A stretch of 64,000 nt of DNA from VRUE01 sp963753245 (lineage in GTDB: Bacteria > Actinomycetota > Thermoleophilia > Solirubrobacterales > 70-9). Of this stretch, positions 57,081 to 64,000 are shown in pieces; within the stretch, counting starts at the first letter, position 1, and each line of letters starts with the position of its first letter. The notes under the pieces are model-generated. The model worked only from the letters and a program-made list of their open reading frames with translations, made no database searches and was not told where the DNA came from. The stretch is from contig CAVWBK010000005.1 of the NCBI GenBank assembly GCA_963753245.1, positions 186,001 to 250,000 on the forward strand. The letters are read 5' to 3'. The position numbers and the translations under genes were made by a program.

Positions 57081-57434
57081 ATGCGCAATTTGCGCAACGT
57101 CGCGATCGTCATGGTGCTGGCCCTGCTCGTCGCCTTCGCGCCCAACGGCGGCAACTTCGCCGAAACAGTGCTGACCGCGATCACGATGGGTTTCCTTGCC
57201 GGGATCAGCTGGACGCTCTATGTGCTCAGCCGCGAGAACCAGCTCACCCTGGCGACGCTCAGCGACGCCCGTCGCATCGTCCTGTACGGGGCACTGGGCG
57301 TGCTGGCCCTGCTGATCGCGGGCAGCAATAAGCTCTTCTCGACCGGTGGCGGAACGCTCGCCTGGATCCTCCTCTTCGCCGCCTCAATTGCCGCGATCTG
57401 GCGGATCTGGATGGAAGCCAACACCTACAACTGA
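57081..57434 (+). CDS. Three-helix membrane protein, function unknown
   Basis: A 117-residue protein with hydrophobic helices at about 7-22, 30-50, 67-85 and 90-110. No charged catalytic motif is seen. The ATG at 57081 lies directly behind a good leaderless promoter, which decides the start over a longer upstream frame overlapping pit. Confidence 0.65.
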   Translation: MRNLRNVAIVMVLALLVAFAPNGGNFAETVLTAITMGFLAGISWTLYVLSRENQLTLATLSDARRIVLYGALGVLALLIAGSNKLFSTGGGTLAWILLFAASIAAIWRIWMEANTYN

Positions 57435-57643
57435 GCCCCCTGGGGCGCTGGCTGAGCGTGTAGGCGTCGTCTTCCCCGCGTTTTTCGACGCGGAACCGGG
57501 CCCGCGATGATCCCAGATGCGATCGCGGCGAGGATGGCCCCACCCAGATAGCTTTCCCTAGCCCCAGCAGCGTGCCGGCGACCCGCCGCGGCGATCACAT
57601 AGAGCGAATACCAGGGTCGGTAGAGGAGACCGAGATTCTTCAG
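57425..57643 (-). other. Open minus-strand frame resembling a membrane-protein remnant
   Basis: Between 57434 and 57640 no complete gene is found. One minus-strand frame, out of register with the gene ending at 57640, reads LKNLGLLYRPWYSLYVIAAA, then a Gly/Ala/Ile membrane-like segment, to a TAG at 57425. It has coding-like codon use but no start codon in frame. It may be the broken end of an older gene. Confidence 0.25.
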
Positions 57644-58005
57644 GCCGGCCCTCGCGGTGGTGGCGGGATCGTTGCCTTTCGCTCGCGGGAGTCGACCGGC
57701 GAAAATGCTGCGGCGAGCTGATCGGCGATCCAGCGCCCATCCTCGGGGGCGGCGATTCGCAGCAAAACCAACTCAGGCTCCTCACTCAAGGAGAGCTCCA
57801 AGAAGCTGCAGCAGCGTGACTCGGCGGCGATTATCTGCTCGAGGCGCAGCCGCAGCGCGGCGGACTTGCGGAAGCGCAACAGCCAGTCCCCGGCGGCCTC
57901 CCGTTCGCAGCCGAGGCGCTCGCCGCTGAGCGCCGCGATCGCGCTCAGGCGCAGCGCCAGCTGCTCGCCGCTCAGTGAGCAGCTGGGTTGGGCGTCGTCG
58001 GTCAT
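57640..58005 (-). CDS. Cysteine-containing protein divergent from MerR, function unknown
   Basis: A 121-residue soluble protein with ESRCCSFLELSLSEEPELVLLRIAAPEDG near its centre; the vicinal Cys pair could bind metal. Low GC-skewed tail (PPPPRGPA). It starts 55 nt from the divergent MerR gene and a MerR-type operator lies between, so metal-responsive expression is likely. The molecular role is not recognised. Confidence 0.65.
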   Translation of the reverse strand: MTDDAQPSCSLSGEQLALRLSAIAALSGERLGCEREAAGDWLLRFRKSAALRLRLEQIIAAESRCCSFLELSLSEEPELVLLRIAAPEDGRWIADQLAAAFSPVDSRERKATIPPPPRGPA

Positions 58006-58026
58006 CTCATCGGCCTCGGCGCTAGT

Positions 58027-58055
58027 CTTGACCCCGAACCGAGGTTTAGGTCAAG
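58027..58055. promoter_or_regulatory. MerR-type operator
   Basis: CTTGACC (58027-58033) and GGTCAAG (58049-58055) are perfect inverted 7-mers, with inner AACC-GA-GGTT arms at 58037-58046. Read leftward, TTGACCT followed by a dyad is the hallmark of MerR-family promoters with elongated spacers. Confidence 0.65.
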
Positions 58056-58060
58056 TCGAA

Positions 58061-58450
58061 ATGATGGAAGAGGCAACGCTTCGGATTGGCGAGGTCGCCG
58101 AGCAGGCGGGGCTCAGCGTCTCCGCGATCCGCTTCTACGAGCGCAGTGGACTGCTCGAGGAGCCCGAGCGCCTGCAGGGCCAGCGCCGCTACAGCGCCCA
58201 GGTCCTGTGGCGGTTGCACCTGATCGAGGTCGGAAAACGGGCCGGACTCTGCCTTGCGGAGGTTCGCGAACTGCTCCTCTGCGGCGAGCGCGGGACCCCC
58301 GCTCACGTCTCGATGCGGGCAATCGCTGCACGCAAACTGCCCGAGGTTGAGGCCCAGATCGAGCGCGCCCAGGTGGCGCGTGAGTGGCTCGCCGCGGCTG
58401 CGCAGTGTGGCTGTGAGTCGCTTGATTCCTGCGCTCTATTCGTCGCGTAG
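58061..58450 (+). CDS. MerR family transcriptional regulator (heavy-metal type)
   Basis: A 129-residue regulator with the N-terminal wHTH LRIGEVAEQAGLSVSAIRFYERSGLL and RYSAQVLWRLHLIEVGKRAGLCLAEVRELLLCG, a dimerisation helix and a metal loop. Cysteines occur at the base of the helix (LLLCGERG) and in AQCGCESLDSC. A Cys at the LLLC position is typical of divalent-metal sensors (ZntR, MerR, CadR), while Ser marks CueR, so Zn, Cd or Hg is the likely signal. ATG 58061 or 58064. Confidence 0.87.
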   Translation: MMEEATLRIGEVAEQAGLSVSAIRFYERSGLLEEPERLQGQRRYSAQVLWRLHLIEVGKRAGLCLAEVRELLLCGERGTPAHVSMRAIAARKLPEVEAQIERAQVAREWLAAAAQCGCESLDSCALFVA

Positions 58451-58453
58451 ACT
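58448..58453 (+). promoter_or_regulatory. Leaderless -10 of the MaoC gene
   Basis: TAGACT, whose TAG is also the MerR stop codon, ends 8 nt before the MaoC ATG. Confidence 0.4.
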
Positions 58454-58461
58454 GCGCCGCG

Positions 58462-58935
58462 ATGGCAACCGTGGAGGTAAATGGGGTCGAGGGGATGCAG
58501 GCGGTGCTCGGTGAGCAGATCGGGCCCAGCGATTGGCGCACCGTCAGCCAGGATGACATCAACGCCTTCGCCCAGATCTCCGGCGATGATCAGTGGATCC
58601 ACGTCGACATCGAGCGGGCAAAGAAGGAGAGCCCGTTCGGCACGACGATCGCCCACGGCAACCTCACCCTTTCGCTGGTCGACGGATTTCGCAGCAATCT
58701 GATCTCCTCGACCGGCTTCGCACTCGGGGTCAACTACGGCTGGAACAAGATTCGCTTCCCGGCCCCGGTTCCGGCCGGGGCCAGGGTGCGGGCACGGGCT
58801 GAGGTCGTCTCGGTCGAGGAGGTCGGTGGCGGCTGGTGGCAGGTGATCACCCGCTTCACGCTCGAGGTCGAGGGCTCCGAGAAGCCCTGCTTCGTGGGCG
58901 ACTCGGTGACCCGGGTGATGGCACCCACCGACTGA
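58462..58935 (+). CDS. MaoC family (R)-specific enoyl-CoA hydratase
   Basis: Hot-dog fold hydratase (157 aa). The catalytic Asp and His lie in FAQISGDDQWIHVDIERAKKESPFGTTIAHGNLTLSL, and GVNYGWNKIRFPAPVPAGARVRARAEV follows. It hydrates trans-2-enoyl-CoA to (R)-3-hydroxyacyl-CoA. Its last 197 nt recur, degraded, at 60022-60214. Confidence 0.92.
   Translation: MATVEVNGVEGMQAVLGEQIGPSDWRTVSQDDINAFAQISGDDQWIHVDIERAKKESPFGTTIAHGNLTLSLVDGFRSNLISSTGFALGVNYGWNKIRFPAPVPAGARVRARAEVVSVEEVGGGWWQVITRFTLEVEGSEKPCFVGDSVTRVMAPTD
58739..58935. repeat. Direct repeat, left copy (intact, inside MaoC)
   Basis: The 3' part of the MaoC gene is repeated at 60022-60214 in the same orientation with roughly 95% identity by eye (about seven substitutions and a 2-nt gap). 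The pair brackets the HigBA-like module. Confidence 0.85.
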
Positions 58936-59044
58936 CCGGCGCCTCTCTTTTTCGGCGCCTCGGTCTGTCCGGGAGCTCGCCGCTTCGACCTGAGGCGGAA
59001 CTGCCGCACCGGAGAATCGCCGGATCTGGTGCCATGCTCGGCGA

Positions 59045-59470
59045 GTGGCGCAGACCCAGGCCATCTACTACCGTGACAAGCGCGGCGTCGAACCGGTTGG
59101 CCGATTCATTGACGCGCTGCCGGCCAAGCGCGCCGCCAAGATCGACGATTACGTCGAGGAGCACCTGAACGGCAAGTCGCCCGACGCCCCACCGCCGGAG
59201 CACCCGATTACCTCGCAGATCGAGGGCGAGCTGCGCGAGTTGCGGGTCCGCTTCGCCAACACGCGCTATCGAATTCTCTACCAGCGCTCCGGCAACCTAA
59301 TCGTGTTGCTGCACTCATTCGCGAAGGACACTGGAGCAGCGCCGGCCGCCGAGAAGGCGCTGGCGAAGCGCCGCATGGCCGACTTCAAGCAACGGATGGA
59401 TGCAAAGCCGCGGGTCCCTCCGCGGGCGGCGGGTCAAGATGCGCCGTTCAGCAGTCGAAAGAAGGGTTGA
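59045..59470 (+). CDS. HigB/RelE-type toxin (Gp49-like)
   Basis: A 141-residue RelE-superfamily protein: IYYRDKRGVEPVGRFIDALPAKRAAKIDDYVEEHL, GELRELRVRFANTRYRILYQRSGNLIVLLHSFAKD and KALAKRRMADF match phage-derived Gp49/HigB proteins, mRNA interferases acting on the ribosome. It precedes its antitoxin, the order typical of higBA. The start is GTG; CATGCT ends 6 nt upstream. It lies between the two MaoC repeat copies. Confidence 0.88.
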   Translation: MAQTQAIYYRDKRGVEPVGRFIDALPAKRAAKIDDYVEEHLNGKSPDAPPPEHPITSQIEGELRELRVRFANTRYRILYQRSGNLIVLLHSFAKDTGAAPAAEKALAKRRMADFKQRMDAKPRVPPRAAGQDAPFSSRKKG

Positions 59471-59494
59471 CTCATTTATCTATTTGGATAAACT
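59467..59494 (+). promoter_or_regulatory. Internal promoter/operator of the antitoxin gene
   Basis: TTGACT (59467-59472) and TAAACT (59489-59494) are 16 nt apart. Between them TTTATC and GATAAA (59475-59480, 59487-59492) form an inverted repeat overlapping the -10, a likely antitoxin operator. The toxin stop lies within the -35. Confidence 0.55.
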
Positions 59495-59502
59495 CGCTTG
59501 CC

Positions 59503-59895
59503 ATGAGCCGGAATCGCAACAGTCAGATCAGCCCGAAGGGGCAAACCGCTGCCGAGGCGGCGCGCGATCGTGCCAGCCGCAGCGAGGAGTATCGCGAGGC
59601 CCGCGACGAGTACGCCGCGATCCGCGAGCTGCGCGAGAGGAACTGGATCGCCGCCCACATCCGCGAGCGCCGCTACGAGCTGGACCTGACCCAGCAAGAG
59701 GTCGCTCGCCGAGCCAAAACGGCCCACTCCTTCATCTCGAAAGTCGAGGGCGGCAACCATATCCCGACGATCCCGGTGCTCAAGCGCATCCTCGCCGTGC
59801 TGGACGAGGAGTTGCTGATCGGCATCGAGCGCCGAGTTCCCCATGAGGAGCCAGAGCGCGAGGTCGCGCCTGTACCAAAGATCGTCGTAGCCTGA
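59503..59895 (+). CDS. HigA-type XRE antitoxin
   Basis: A 130-residue DNA-binding antitoxin with the HTH RERRYELDLTQQEVARRAKTAHSFISKVEGGNHIPTIPVLKRILAVLDEEL (about residues 55-108). The ATG at 59503 is chosen because the internal promoter ends 8 nt before it; the frame remains open upstream. The N-terminal 50 residues are charged helix that could neutralise the toxin. Confidence 0.85.
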   Translation: MSRNRNSQISPKGQTAAEAARDRASRSEEYREARDEYAAIRELRERNWIAAHIRERRYELDLTQQEVARRAKTAHSFISKVEGGNHIPTIPVLKRILAVLDEELLIGIERRVPHEEPEREVAPVPKIVVA

Positions 59896-60021
59896 GGCCT
59901 CAGGTCAACTCCGCGATGAGCGCCGTCGCTAGGGGTGATCGGTCGATCATGATCGCCAACGCCTTACCGCGACCCCCAGCCGGCTCGGCTCCCTACGGGG
60001 ATCGGGCCGAAAAATTCATAG

Positions 60022-60214
60022 GGCTTCAACAAGATTCGCTTCCCGGCCCCGGTTCCGGCCGGAGCCAGGGTGCGGGCACGGGCGGAGGTCGTCTCGGTCG
60101 GAGGTCGGTGGCGGCTGGTGGCGGGTGATCACCCGCTTCACGCTCGAGGTCGAGGGCTCCGAGGAGCCCTGCTTTGTGGGCGACTCGGTGACCCGGGTGA
60201 TGGCACCCACCTGA
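60022..60214 (+). pseudogene. MaoC gene fragment (right direct repeat)
   Basis: A second copy of the MaoC 3' end without its start. It has a 2-nt deletion after VVSV that destroys the frame, plus a few substitutions, and still ends near the original stop. Upstream 59896-60021 shows nothing recognisable. The left copy is 58739-58935. Confidence 0.85.
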
Positions 60215-60234
60215 GCCGGGCGGCTCGAGCATTC

Positions 60235-60641
60235 TCAGGCCGACGGATCGAGGAGCTGCACCGCGCTGGCTCGAAGTCGCGCCGGTTGAGCGTTACGACC
60301 GCGAGGTCGTGGGCGAGCGCGGTCGCGGCAATCATGCTGTCTTTGATCGACATTGGCCGGCCCCGCTGGCGCAGATCGGCGAGCAGCCGTGCCCAGCGCA
60401 TCCCGACCACCGAATCCCATCCGATGCACGCAATCCGGCTGACTCCCTGCTCGAACCAGCGCTCCAGCTCGGTCCTGCGGGTACCGCGTGCGAGAAGCAG
60501 GATGGCGAAACGAACCTCGCCGAGGATGATCGGATCGACGACGATCGAGCGCTCGTTGCGCCGCATCCACTCGACGACCTGAGGATCTGGGCTGGGCCTG
60601 GTCGCCTCAGAGAGGACGTTGGCGTCGACGAGGTGCTTCAC
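60235..60641 (-). pseudogene. vapC: VapC/FitB-type PIN toxin with C-terminal frameshift
   Basis: PIN-domain ribonuclease: LVDANVLSEATRPSPDPQV, ILGEVRFAILL, MSIKDSMIAATALAHDLAVVTLNRRDFEPA carry the acidic catalytic residues. After DFEPA the frame breaks. The normal end AVQLLDPSA-stop is found one frame away at 60235, whereas the actual frame runs on to 60138, antisense to the MaoC fragment. All catalytic Asp/Glu precede the shift, so some activity may remain. Confidence 0.75.
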
Positions 60642-60861
60642 AGGGTGTCGGTCGACTCGGAGTCGACCGCGACGAAGTAGCCTTTATGCGGGCAGGCAAG
60701 CAGCCAATCCACCAGGCCTTCGTTCGGCGCCGGCGTCACCCGCAGCAGCCGGTACTCGTCAACGCCGATGCGCTCGACCTCGAACTCCTGTCCGGGCTCA
60801 ATACCGTCGCGCTGTCGAAGCTCGGCTGGCAGCACGATCTGCCCCTTGGTCGAGATGCCAT
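60638..60861 (-). pseudogene. vapB: VapB/AbrB-type antitoxin with N-terminal frameshift
   Basis: The AbrB core ISTKGQIVLPAELRQRDGI is in one frame, but the only ATG (60861) is in another; an in-frame stop directly precedes the core. Adding one base would give 74 codons, the usual size. As it stands, initiation could occur only at GTG 60835, which removes the first DNA-binding strand. It overlaps vapC by 4 nt. Confidence 0.7.
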
Positions 60862-60874
60862 CTTACAAGTAAGA
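60861..60874. promoter_or_regulatory. Inverted repeat at the vapB start
   Basis: TCTTAC-AA-GTAAGA is a perfect 6-bp inverted repeat overlapping the vapB ATG, a plausible autoregulatory VapBC operator. Confidence 0.45.
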
Positions 60875-60944
60875 CGGCACAAACTTCAATCCTCCCGCTG
60901 GAGAGATTCGGAGCCAGTCACGGGCACCAAGGACGGCTGAGCGC

Positions 60945-61391
60945 TTAGCTTCGGAGGGCGCCCGGCGCCCCAGTGACGAGCTCGACCACTGCCCGCTGGG
61001 CGCCCGGCAGCGCCCGGACCGCCGCTGGGCCCAGGATCCGTCGCCAAATGGGCGCCAGAACACCCTCGATTTAGATCGTGTTAGTCAGTTGGCAGCCGCC
61101 GTCGGAACCCGGCTCGAGGAGGTGGCGGTGCCCGAGCCGTGCCCCCGGCAGGCGCGACTCGTCGGTGAAGAGGCGGCCCTCCTCGAACTCGACGACCTGG
61201 AAGCGAAGCCGCAGACCGCTGCCAAAGACGATCTTCGCCCTGGCGCCGAGCCGCAGTGGCCCGTCGAGGCTGGCGCGCCTGATCTCGGGATTCCAACGCG
61301 GCCACGCCCGCGCGTCCGCGTAGGCCCGCCTCCAGACCTCCGGCGCGGCGAGCTCGGCCTCAAGTGCGGCGCTTGTCTGCCATCGACTCAT
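60945..61391 (-). pseudogene. SRPBCC family gene with internal stop
   Basis: A START/SRPBCC (polyketide cyclase-like) lipid- or ligand-binding protein: WRRAYADARAWPRWNPEIRRASLDGPLRLGARAKI to HRHLLEPGSDGGCQLTNTI, then TAA at 61073-61071. Beyond the stop the same frame continues IEGVLAPIWRRILGPAAVRALP and ends at 60945, giving the usual size of about 148. A Tyr codon changed to TAA would explain it. The product now would be a 106-residue truncated chain. Confidence 0.75.
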
Positions 61392-61456
61392 CGCCACGGG
61401 CAGCGCCGAGTTTGCCACCGCAGGGGCAAACTCGGCTCCCGCTCCCCCGGCCGGCG

Positions 61457-61915
61457 CTACTTGACGGTCAGCGTACCTTCCATGCCCGCTTCGCGGTGGC
61501 CCGGAACCGTGCAAAAGAAGGTGTAGGTGCCCGGTTTTAGGTTCAGCGTCGTGGTCGATGAGCCGGCGGAGACCAGTTCGGTTTCGCCCAATCTCTTGCC
61601 GCTGGAGTTTTCGATCGCGACGTTGTGCTGGAGTTCCTGGGGATTATTGAATTCGATCGTCACCGGACCGGCCTTGGCGGTCGCGGTTTTGGTCGTGAAG
61701 GCCAGCGCGCCCCCAGGCGGGGTCGCGATTTTCACGGTCGAGCCGGCGCCTTCTGACTTGGCGCCGCCACCCGCGGCGGGCGTTTCGGCGCTGCTTTCGG
61801 ATTCGCCGCTCGATGTGGTCGTCGAGCTTTCGGTGCTTGAGCTACTGCTGCTGCCGCAGGCGACGAGCGCCACAGAGGCAAGGAGGAGGACTGCTAGAGC
61901 GGCGGCCTTCTTCAT
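61457..61915 (-). CDS. Cupredoxin-domain lipoprotein
   Basis: Exported blue-copper-like protein (152 aa). Signal peptide with lipobox LVAC (Cys near residue 20), a Ser/Thr/Glu linker, and a plastocyanin/amicyanin-type domain with NPQELQHNVAIEN (His ligand) and TYTFFCTVPGHREAGMEG (Cys, His and Met ligands). Probable electron carrier or copper-binding protein on the cell surface. All 12 Glu codons are GAA. ATG 61915 has AAAGGA upstream. Confidence 0.9.
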   Translation of the reverse strand: MKKAAALAVLLLASVALVACGSSSSSSTESSTTTSSGESESSAETPAAGGGAKSEGAGSTVKIATPPGGALAFTTKTATAKAGPVTIEFNNPQELQHNVAIENSSGKRLGETELVSAGSSTTTLNLKPGTYTFFCTVPGHREAGMEGTLTVK

Positions 61916-61985
61916 GCTGAATCCTTTTTCTGGGGAACGGGCGAGGCGGACTCTACTGCGGATACGACAGCACTGACAGGGAGGT

Positions 61986-62810
61986 TCAGCGGCCGCTGAA
62001 CCGGGCCTTCTCACCGCTGAAGAAGGCCTCGACTCCGGTCCGCAGGTCCTCGGTGGCCATGCTGTCGGCGATTCCGTGGCGCTCGAGCTGCAGGTGCTCG
62101 GTGAGGCTGTGCTCGATGCTCGTCGCGCAGAGGATTTTCGACATACGCACGTAGTGGGGTGCCTTGGCGGCCAGCTTCTCAGCCTTGGCGCGCGCCGCCT
62201 CGAGCAGATCCTCGGGCGCCAGGACCGCGCTGATCAGGCGCTCGGCGAGTGCCTGCTCGGCGTCCATGTTGGGGTCCTCCAGCAGCAGCTCAAGCGCCCG
62301 ACTGGGACCCACAACACGGGGCAGAAAGTAGGTCATGCCGCCATCGGGCGAGGCGCCGATGCGGCCGTAGGCGCAGGCGAAGAAGGCGCCCTCGGCGGCA
62401 ATCCGGGTGTCGCAGGCCAGCGCCAGCGAGAAACCGGCGCCGGCCGCCGGTCCGTTGACGGCGGCGATCACCGGGAAGGGGATCCGCCGCAAATCGACGA
62501 TCGCCTGGTGCAGCGCCTCGGCTCCGCGGCGCACCTCGGAGGGCAGATCGATCTCCTCTGAGCGCACGCCCTGCTGGAAGGTGTTGACGTCGCCCCCTGC
62601 GCAGAAGGCCTTGCCGGCCCCGGTGATGATCAGGGCTCGCAGCCCGGAGCGATCGGCAAGCCAGGGGAAGGCGACCGTCATCTCGAGGATCATCTCCGGA
62701 CTCATCGCATTGAAGGCCTCGGGGCGGTTCAGGGTCAGGGTCCCGATCTGACCGTCGATCTCCAACCGCATCGTCTTCAGCTCGGGCGGACTCAGTGTCT
62801 GGCTGCTCAT
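61986..62810 (-). CDS. Enoyl-CoA hydratase/isomerase (crotonase family)
   Basis: Acyl-CoA enzyme of 274 residues. GTLTLNRPEAFNAMSPEM and ALIITGAGKAFCAGGDVNTFQQ provide the CoA-binding oxyanion hole, AAVNGPAAGAGFSLALACDTRIAAEGAFFACAYGRIGASPDGGMTYFLPRVVG the second half. Typical catalytic Glu positions read A-Y-G-R-I-G and SPDGG; an isomerase rather than hydratase role is possible. It probably works in fatty-acid or aromatic degradation. Confidence 0.9.
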   Translation of the reverse strand: MSSQTLSPPELKTMRLEIDGQIGTLTLNRPEAFNAMSPEMILEMTVAFPWLADRSGLRALIITGAGKAFCAGGDVNTFQQGVRSEEIDLPSEVRRGAEALHQAIVDLRRIPFPVIAAVNGPAAGAGFSLALACDTRIAAEGAFFACAYGRIGASPDGGMTYFLPRVVGPSRALELLLEDPNMDAEQALAERLISAVLAPEDLLEAARAKAEKLAAKAPHYVRMSKILCATSIEHSLTEHLQLERHGIADSMATEDLRTGVEAFFSGEKARFSGR

Positions 62811-62862
62811 TTGTGCGCTATCTCCGTCTCTACGGTGCGGGTTGGCCGTGTGGCCAGGAGCC

Positions 62863-62868
62863 TACTCT
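62863..62868 (+). promoter_or_regulatory. Leaderless -10 of uvrC
   Basis: TACTCT ends 7 nt before the ATG at 62876; no RBS. Confidence 0.4.
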
Positions 62869-62875
62869 TTGAGCA

Positions 62876-64000
62876 ATGAATGAAAAGGGCACAAGTGAGG
62901 GCGTCTCGCGCGAGGAGCGGATCGCCCAGCGGCGCCGCGAGCTGCCCGACAGCGCCGGCGTTTACCTCTTCTATGACAAGGATGGCGAGCTGCTCTACGT
63001 CGGCAAGGCGCGCTCTATCCGCAAGCGTGTCGCCTCCCATTTTTCCGCCGGTGAGCGCCGTCTCACCTCGCGGGTTGAGCGCTTCGAGGTCCTGGTCACC
63101 GCCAACGAGGCCGAGGCTCTGCTCGCCGAGCAGAGCTTCATCAAGCGCCACCGGCCGCGCTTCAACATCCGTTTGCGCGATGACAAGTCCTATCCGTATG
63201 TCGCGGTCAGCCTCGATGAGGACTATCCGCGCGTCTATTTCACCCGCGAGAAGCAGCGCGCGGGCCGCGCCTACTTCGGACCGTTCTCGAGCGCCAAGCG
63301 GGTGCGCGAGACCCTTGATCTGCTCGGCAAGCTGTTCCAGTTCCGCACCTGTGAGGGGCCTCAGCCCGGCAGGCGCTCGGGCAGTCCCTGTCTCGACTAC
63401 TACATAAAGCGCTGCGGAGCCCCCTGCGTCGAGTACGTCAGCAAGGAGGAGTACCGACACAACATCGAGGCGATCGTCGACTTCCTCAGTGGCCGCTATC
63501 GACAGGTCGAGGCCGACGAGCAGGCGAAGATGGATGAGGCCGCGGAGGCGCAGGAGTTCGAGCGCGCCGCGCTGCACCGCGACCGCCTGGCGGCAATCAG
63601 GTCGCTGTTTGAGCGCCAGCGCGTCGCCGGTGGCTCGGTCGGCACCGCCGATCTGATCGGCGTTGCCGCCGAGGGCACCGACGCAAACGTGCAGGTCTTC
63701 CAGGTCCGCGACGGGATCCTGGCCGAGCGCCAGAGCTTTTACCTCGACAACCAGGCCGAGCGCCAGCCCGCCGAGGTCGCCGAGGAGTTCATCGCCCAGT
63801 ACTACTCCGCCTCACCCTCGATCCCAAAGACGGTCATCGTCGGGCCCTACGTCGGGCATCAGCGTGCCGAACTACTCGCCGAGGCGTTGGCCGAGCGCCG
63901 GGGCTCCCCGGTCGAGGTGCGGGTGGCCGAGCGCGGCGACAAACGGCGCCTGCGCGAGCTCGCCGAGCGCAACGCGCGTCTTGCCCTTGATCAGGACCGG
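62876..64000 (+). CDS. uvrC: Excinuclease ABC subunit C (partial, runs off the window)
   Basis: Nucleotide excision repair nuclease; 375 codons are in the window. GIY-YIG domain: RRELPDSAGVYLFYDKDGELLYVGKARSIRKRVASHF, then EALLAEQSFIKRHRPRFNIRLRDDKSYPYVAV. The cysteine-rich segment FRTCEGPQPGRRSGSPCLDYYIKRCGAPC and a UVR motif (EEFIAQYY-preceding region, AKMDEAAEAQEFERAALHRDRL) follow. ATG 62876 is chosen; ATG 62880 is in another frame. Confidence 0.97.
   Translation, partial: MNEKGTSEGVSREERIAQRRRELPDSAGVYLFYDKDGELLYVGKARSIRKRVASHFSAGERRLTSRVERFEVLVTANEAEALLAEQSFIKRHRPRFNIRLRDDKSYPYVAVSLDEDYPRVYFTREKQRAGRAYFGPFSSAKRVRETLDLLGKLFQFRTCEGPQPGRRSGSPCLDYYIKRCGAPCVEYVSKEEYRHNIEAIVDFLSGRYRQVEADEQAKMDEAAEAQEFERAALHRDRLAAIRSLFERQRVAGGSVGTADLIGVAAEGTDANVQVFQVRDGILAERQSFYLDNQAERQPAEVAEEFIAQYYSASPSIPKTVIVGPYVGHQRAELLAEALAERRGSPVEVRVAERGDKRRLRELAERNARLALDQDR

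Noticed and set aside
59467..59502. TTG start at 59467 for the antitoxin
   Set aside because: These bases form the -35 and operator of the internal promoter; ATG 59503 fits better.
62876..64000. Frameshift in uvrC
   Set aside because: The reading frame is continuous to the window edge; it is only cut by the boundary.

Overview
The window is a gene-dense, high-GC bacterial chromosome segment of about 60 non-overlapping genes, mostly in tight co-directional operons with 1-8 nt stop/start overlaps. The gene set points to Actinomycetota: pst/ppk/CHAD phosphate genes, an Rpf-like secreted muralidase, an LCP ligase, a tmRNA tag ending ALAA, frequent GTG/TTG starts and TANNNT -10 boxes only 6-8 nt before start codons. 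The overall flavour suggests the class Thermoleophilia (Solirubrobacterales). That placement is an inference from gene content and style, not a phylogeny.

Layout. 1-1858: end of the ATP synthase operon (atpD, atpC). 2079-10649: M20 peptidase, LCP ligase, then a nucleotide-sugar cluster (UDP-sugar dehydrogenase, two nucleotidyltransferases, phosphoglucose/phosphomannose isomerase) interrupted by ahcY. 10812-16504: hpf, secA, a frameshifted SnoaL-like gene, a methyltransferase and prfB with its +1 programmed frameshift. 16571-24443: VOC protein, esterase, secreted acidic protein, ECF sigma-ogt pair, nadC, mutM, nadA, transketolase. 24541-31677: ftsE-ftsX-ctpA-RNase II/R-smpB operon and a proline-rich membrane protein with a ComEA-like HhH tail. 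31687-41700: flavin disulfide reductase, tmRNA, redoxin, MUG-type glycosylase, DUF1697, OsmC, ABC-F, P450, purU, Rpf-like protein, HD protein, small membrane protein.

42105-57060 is a phosphate/polyphosphate island: PhoB-type regulator, an orphan wHTH protein, pstS-C-A-B, phoU, ppx/gppA, a CHAD domain split over two genes, a PHP-glycosyltransferase fusion, ppk, a DUF47 PhoU-like protein and pit. Three Pho-box-like sets of 11-bp direct repeats lie in its 5' part. One of them points leftward toward a gene-free stretch that ends in a strong intrinsic terminator, suggesting a small RNA.

57640-61391 is accessory and decaying: a MerR-type metal regulator with a divergent cysteine-containing gene, a MaoC gene, a HigBA-like module flanked by about 190-bp direct repeats, a vapBC pair with a frameshift in each gene, and an SRPBCC gene with an internal stop. 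The window ends with a cupredoxin lipoprotein, a crotonase and the 5' part of uvrC.

The most unusual signal is a glutamate codon rule. Cytosolic proteins use GAG almost exclusively, while exported proteins use GAA: pstS 21 of 21, the cupredoxin 12 of 12, the LCP ectodomain 30 of 32. Within the membrane proteins FtsX and PstA the choice appears to switch with topology.
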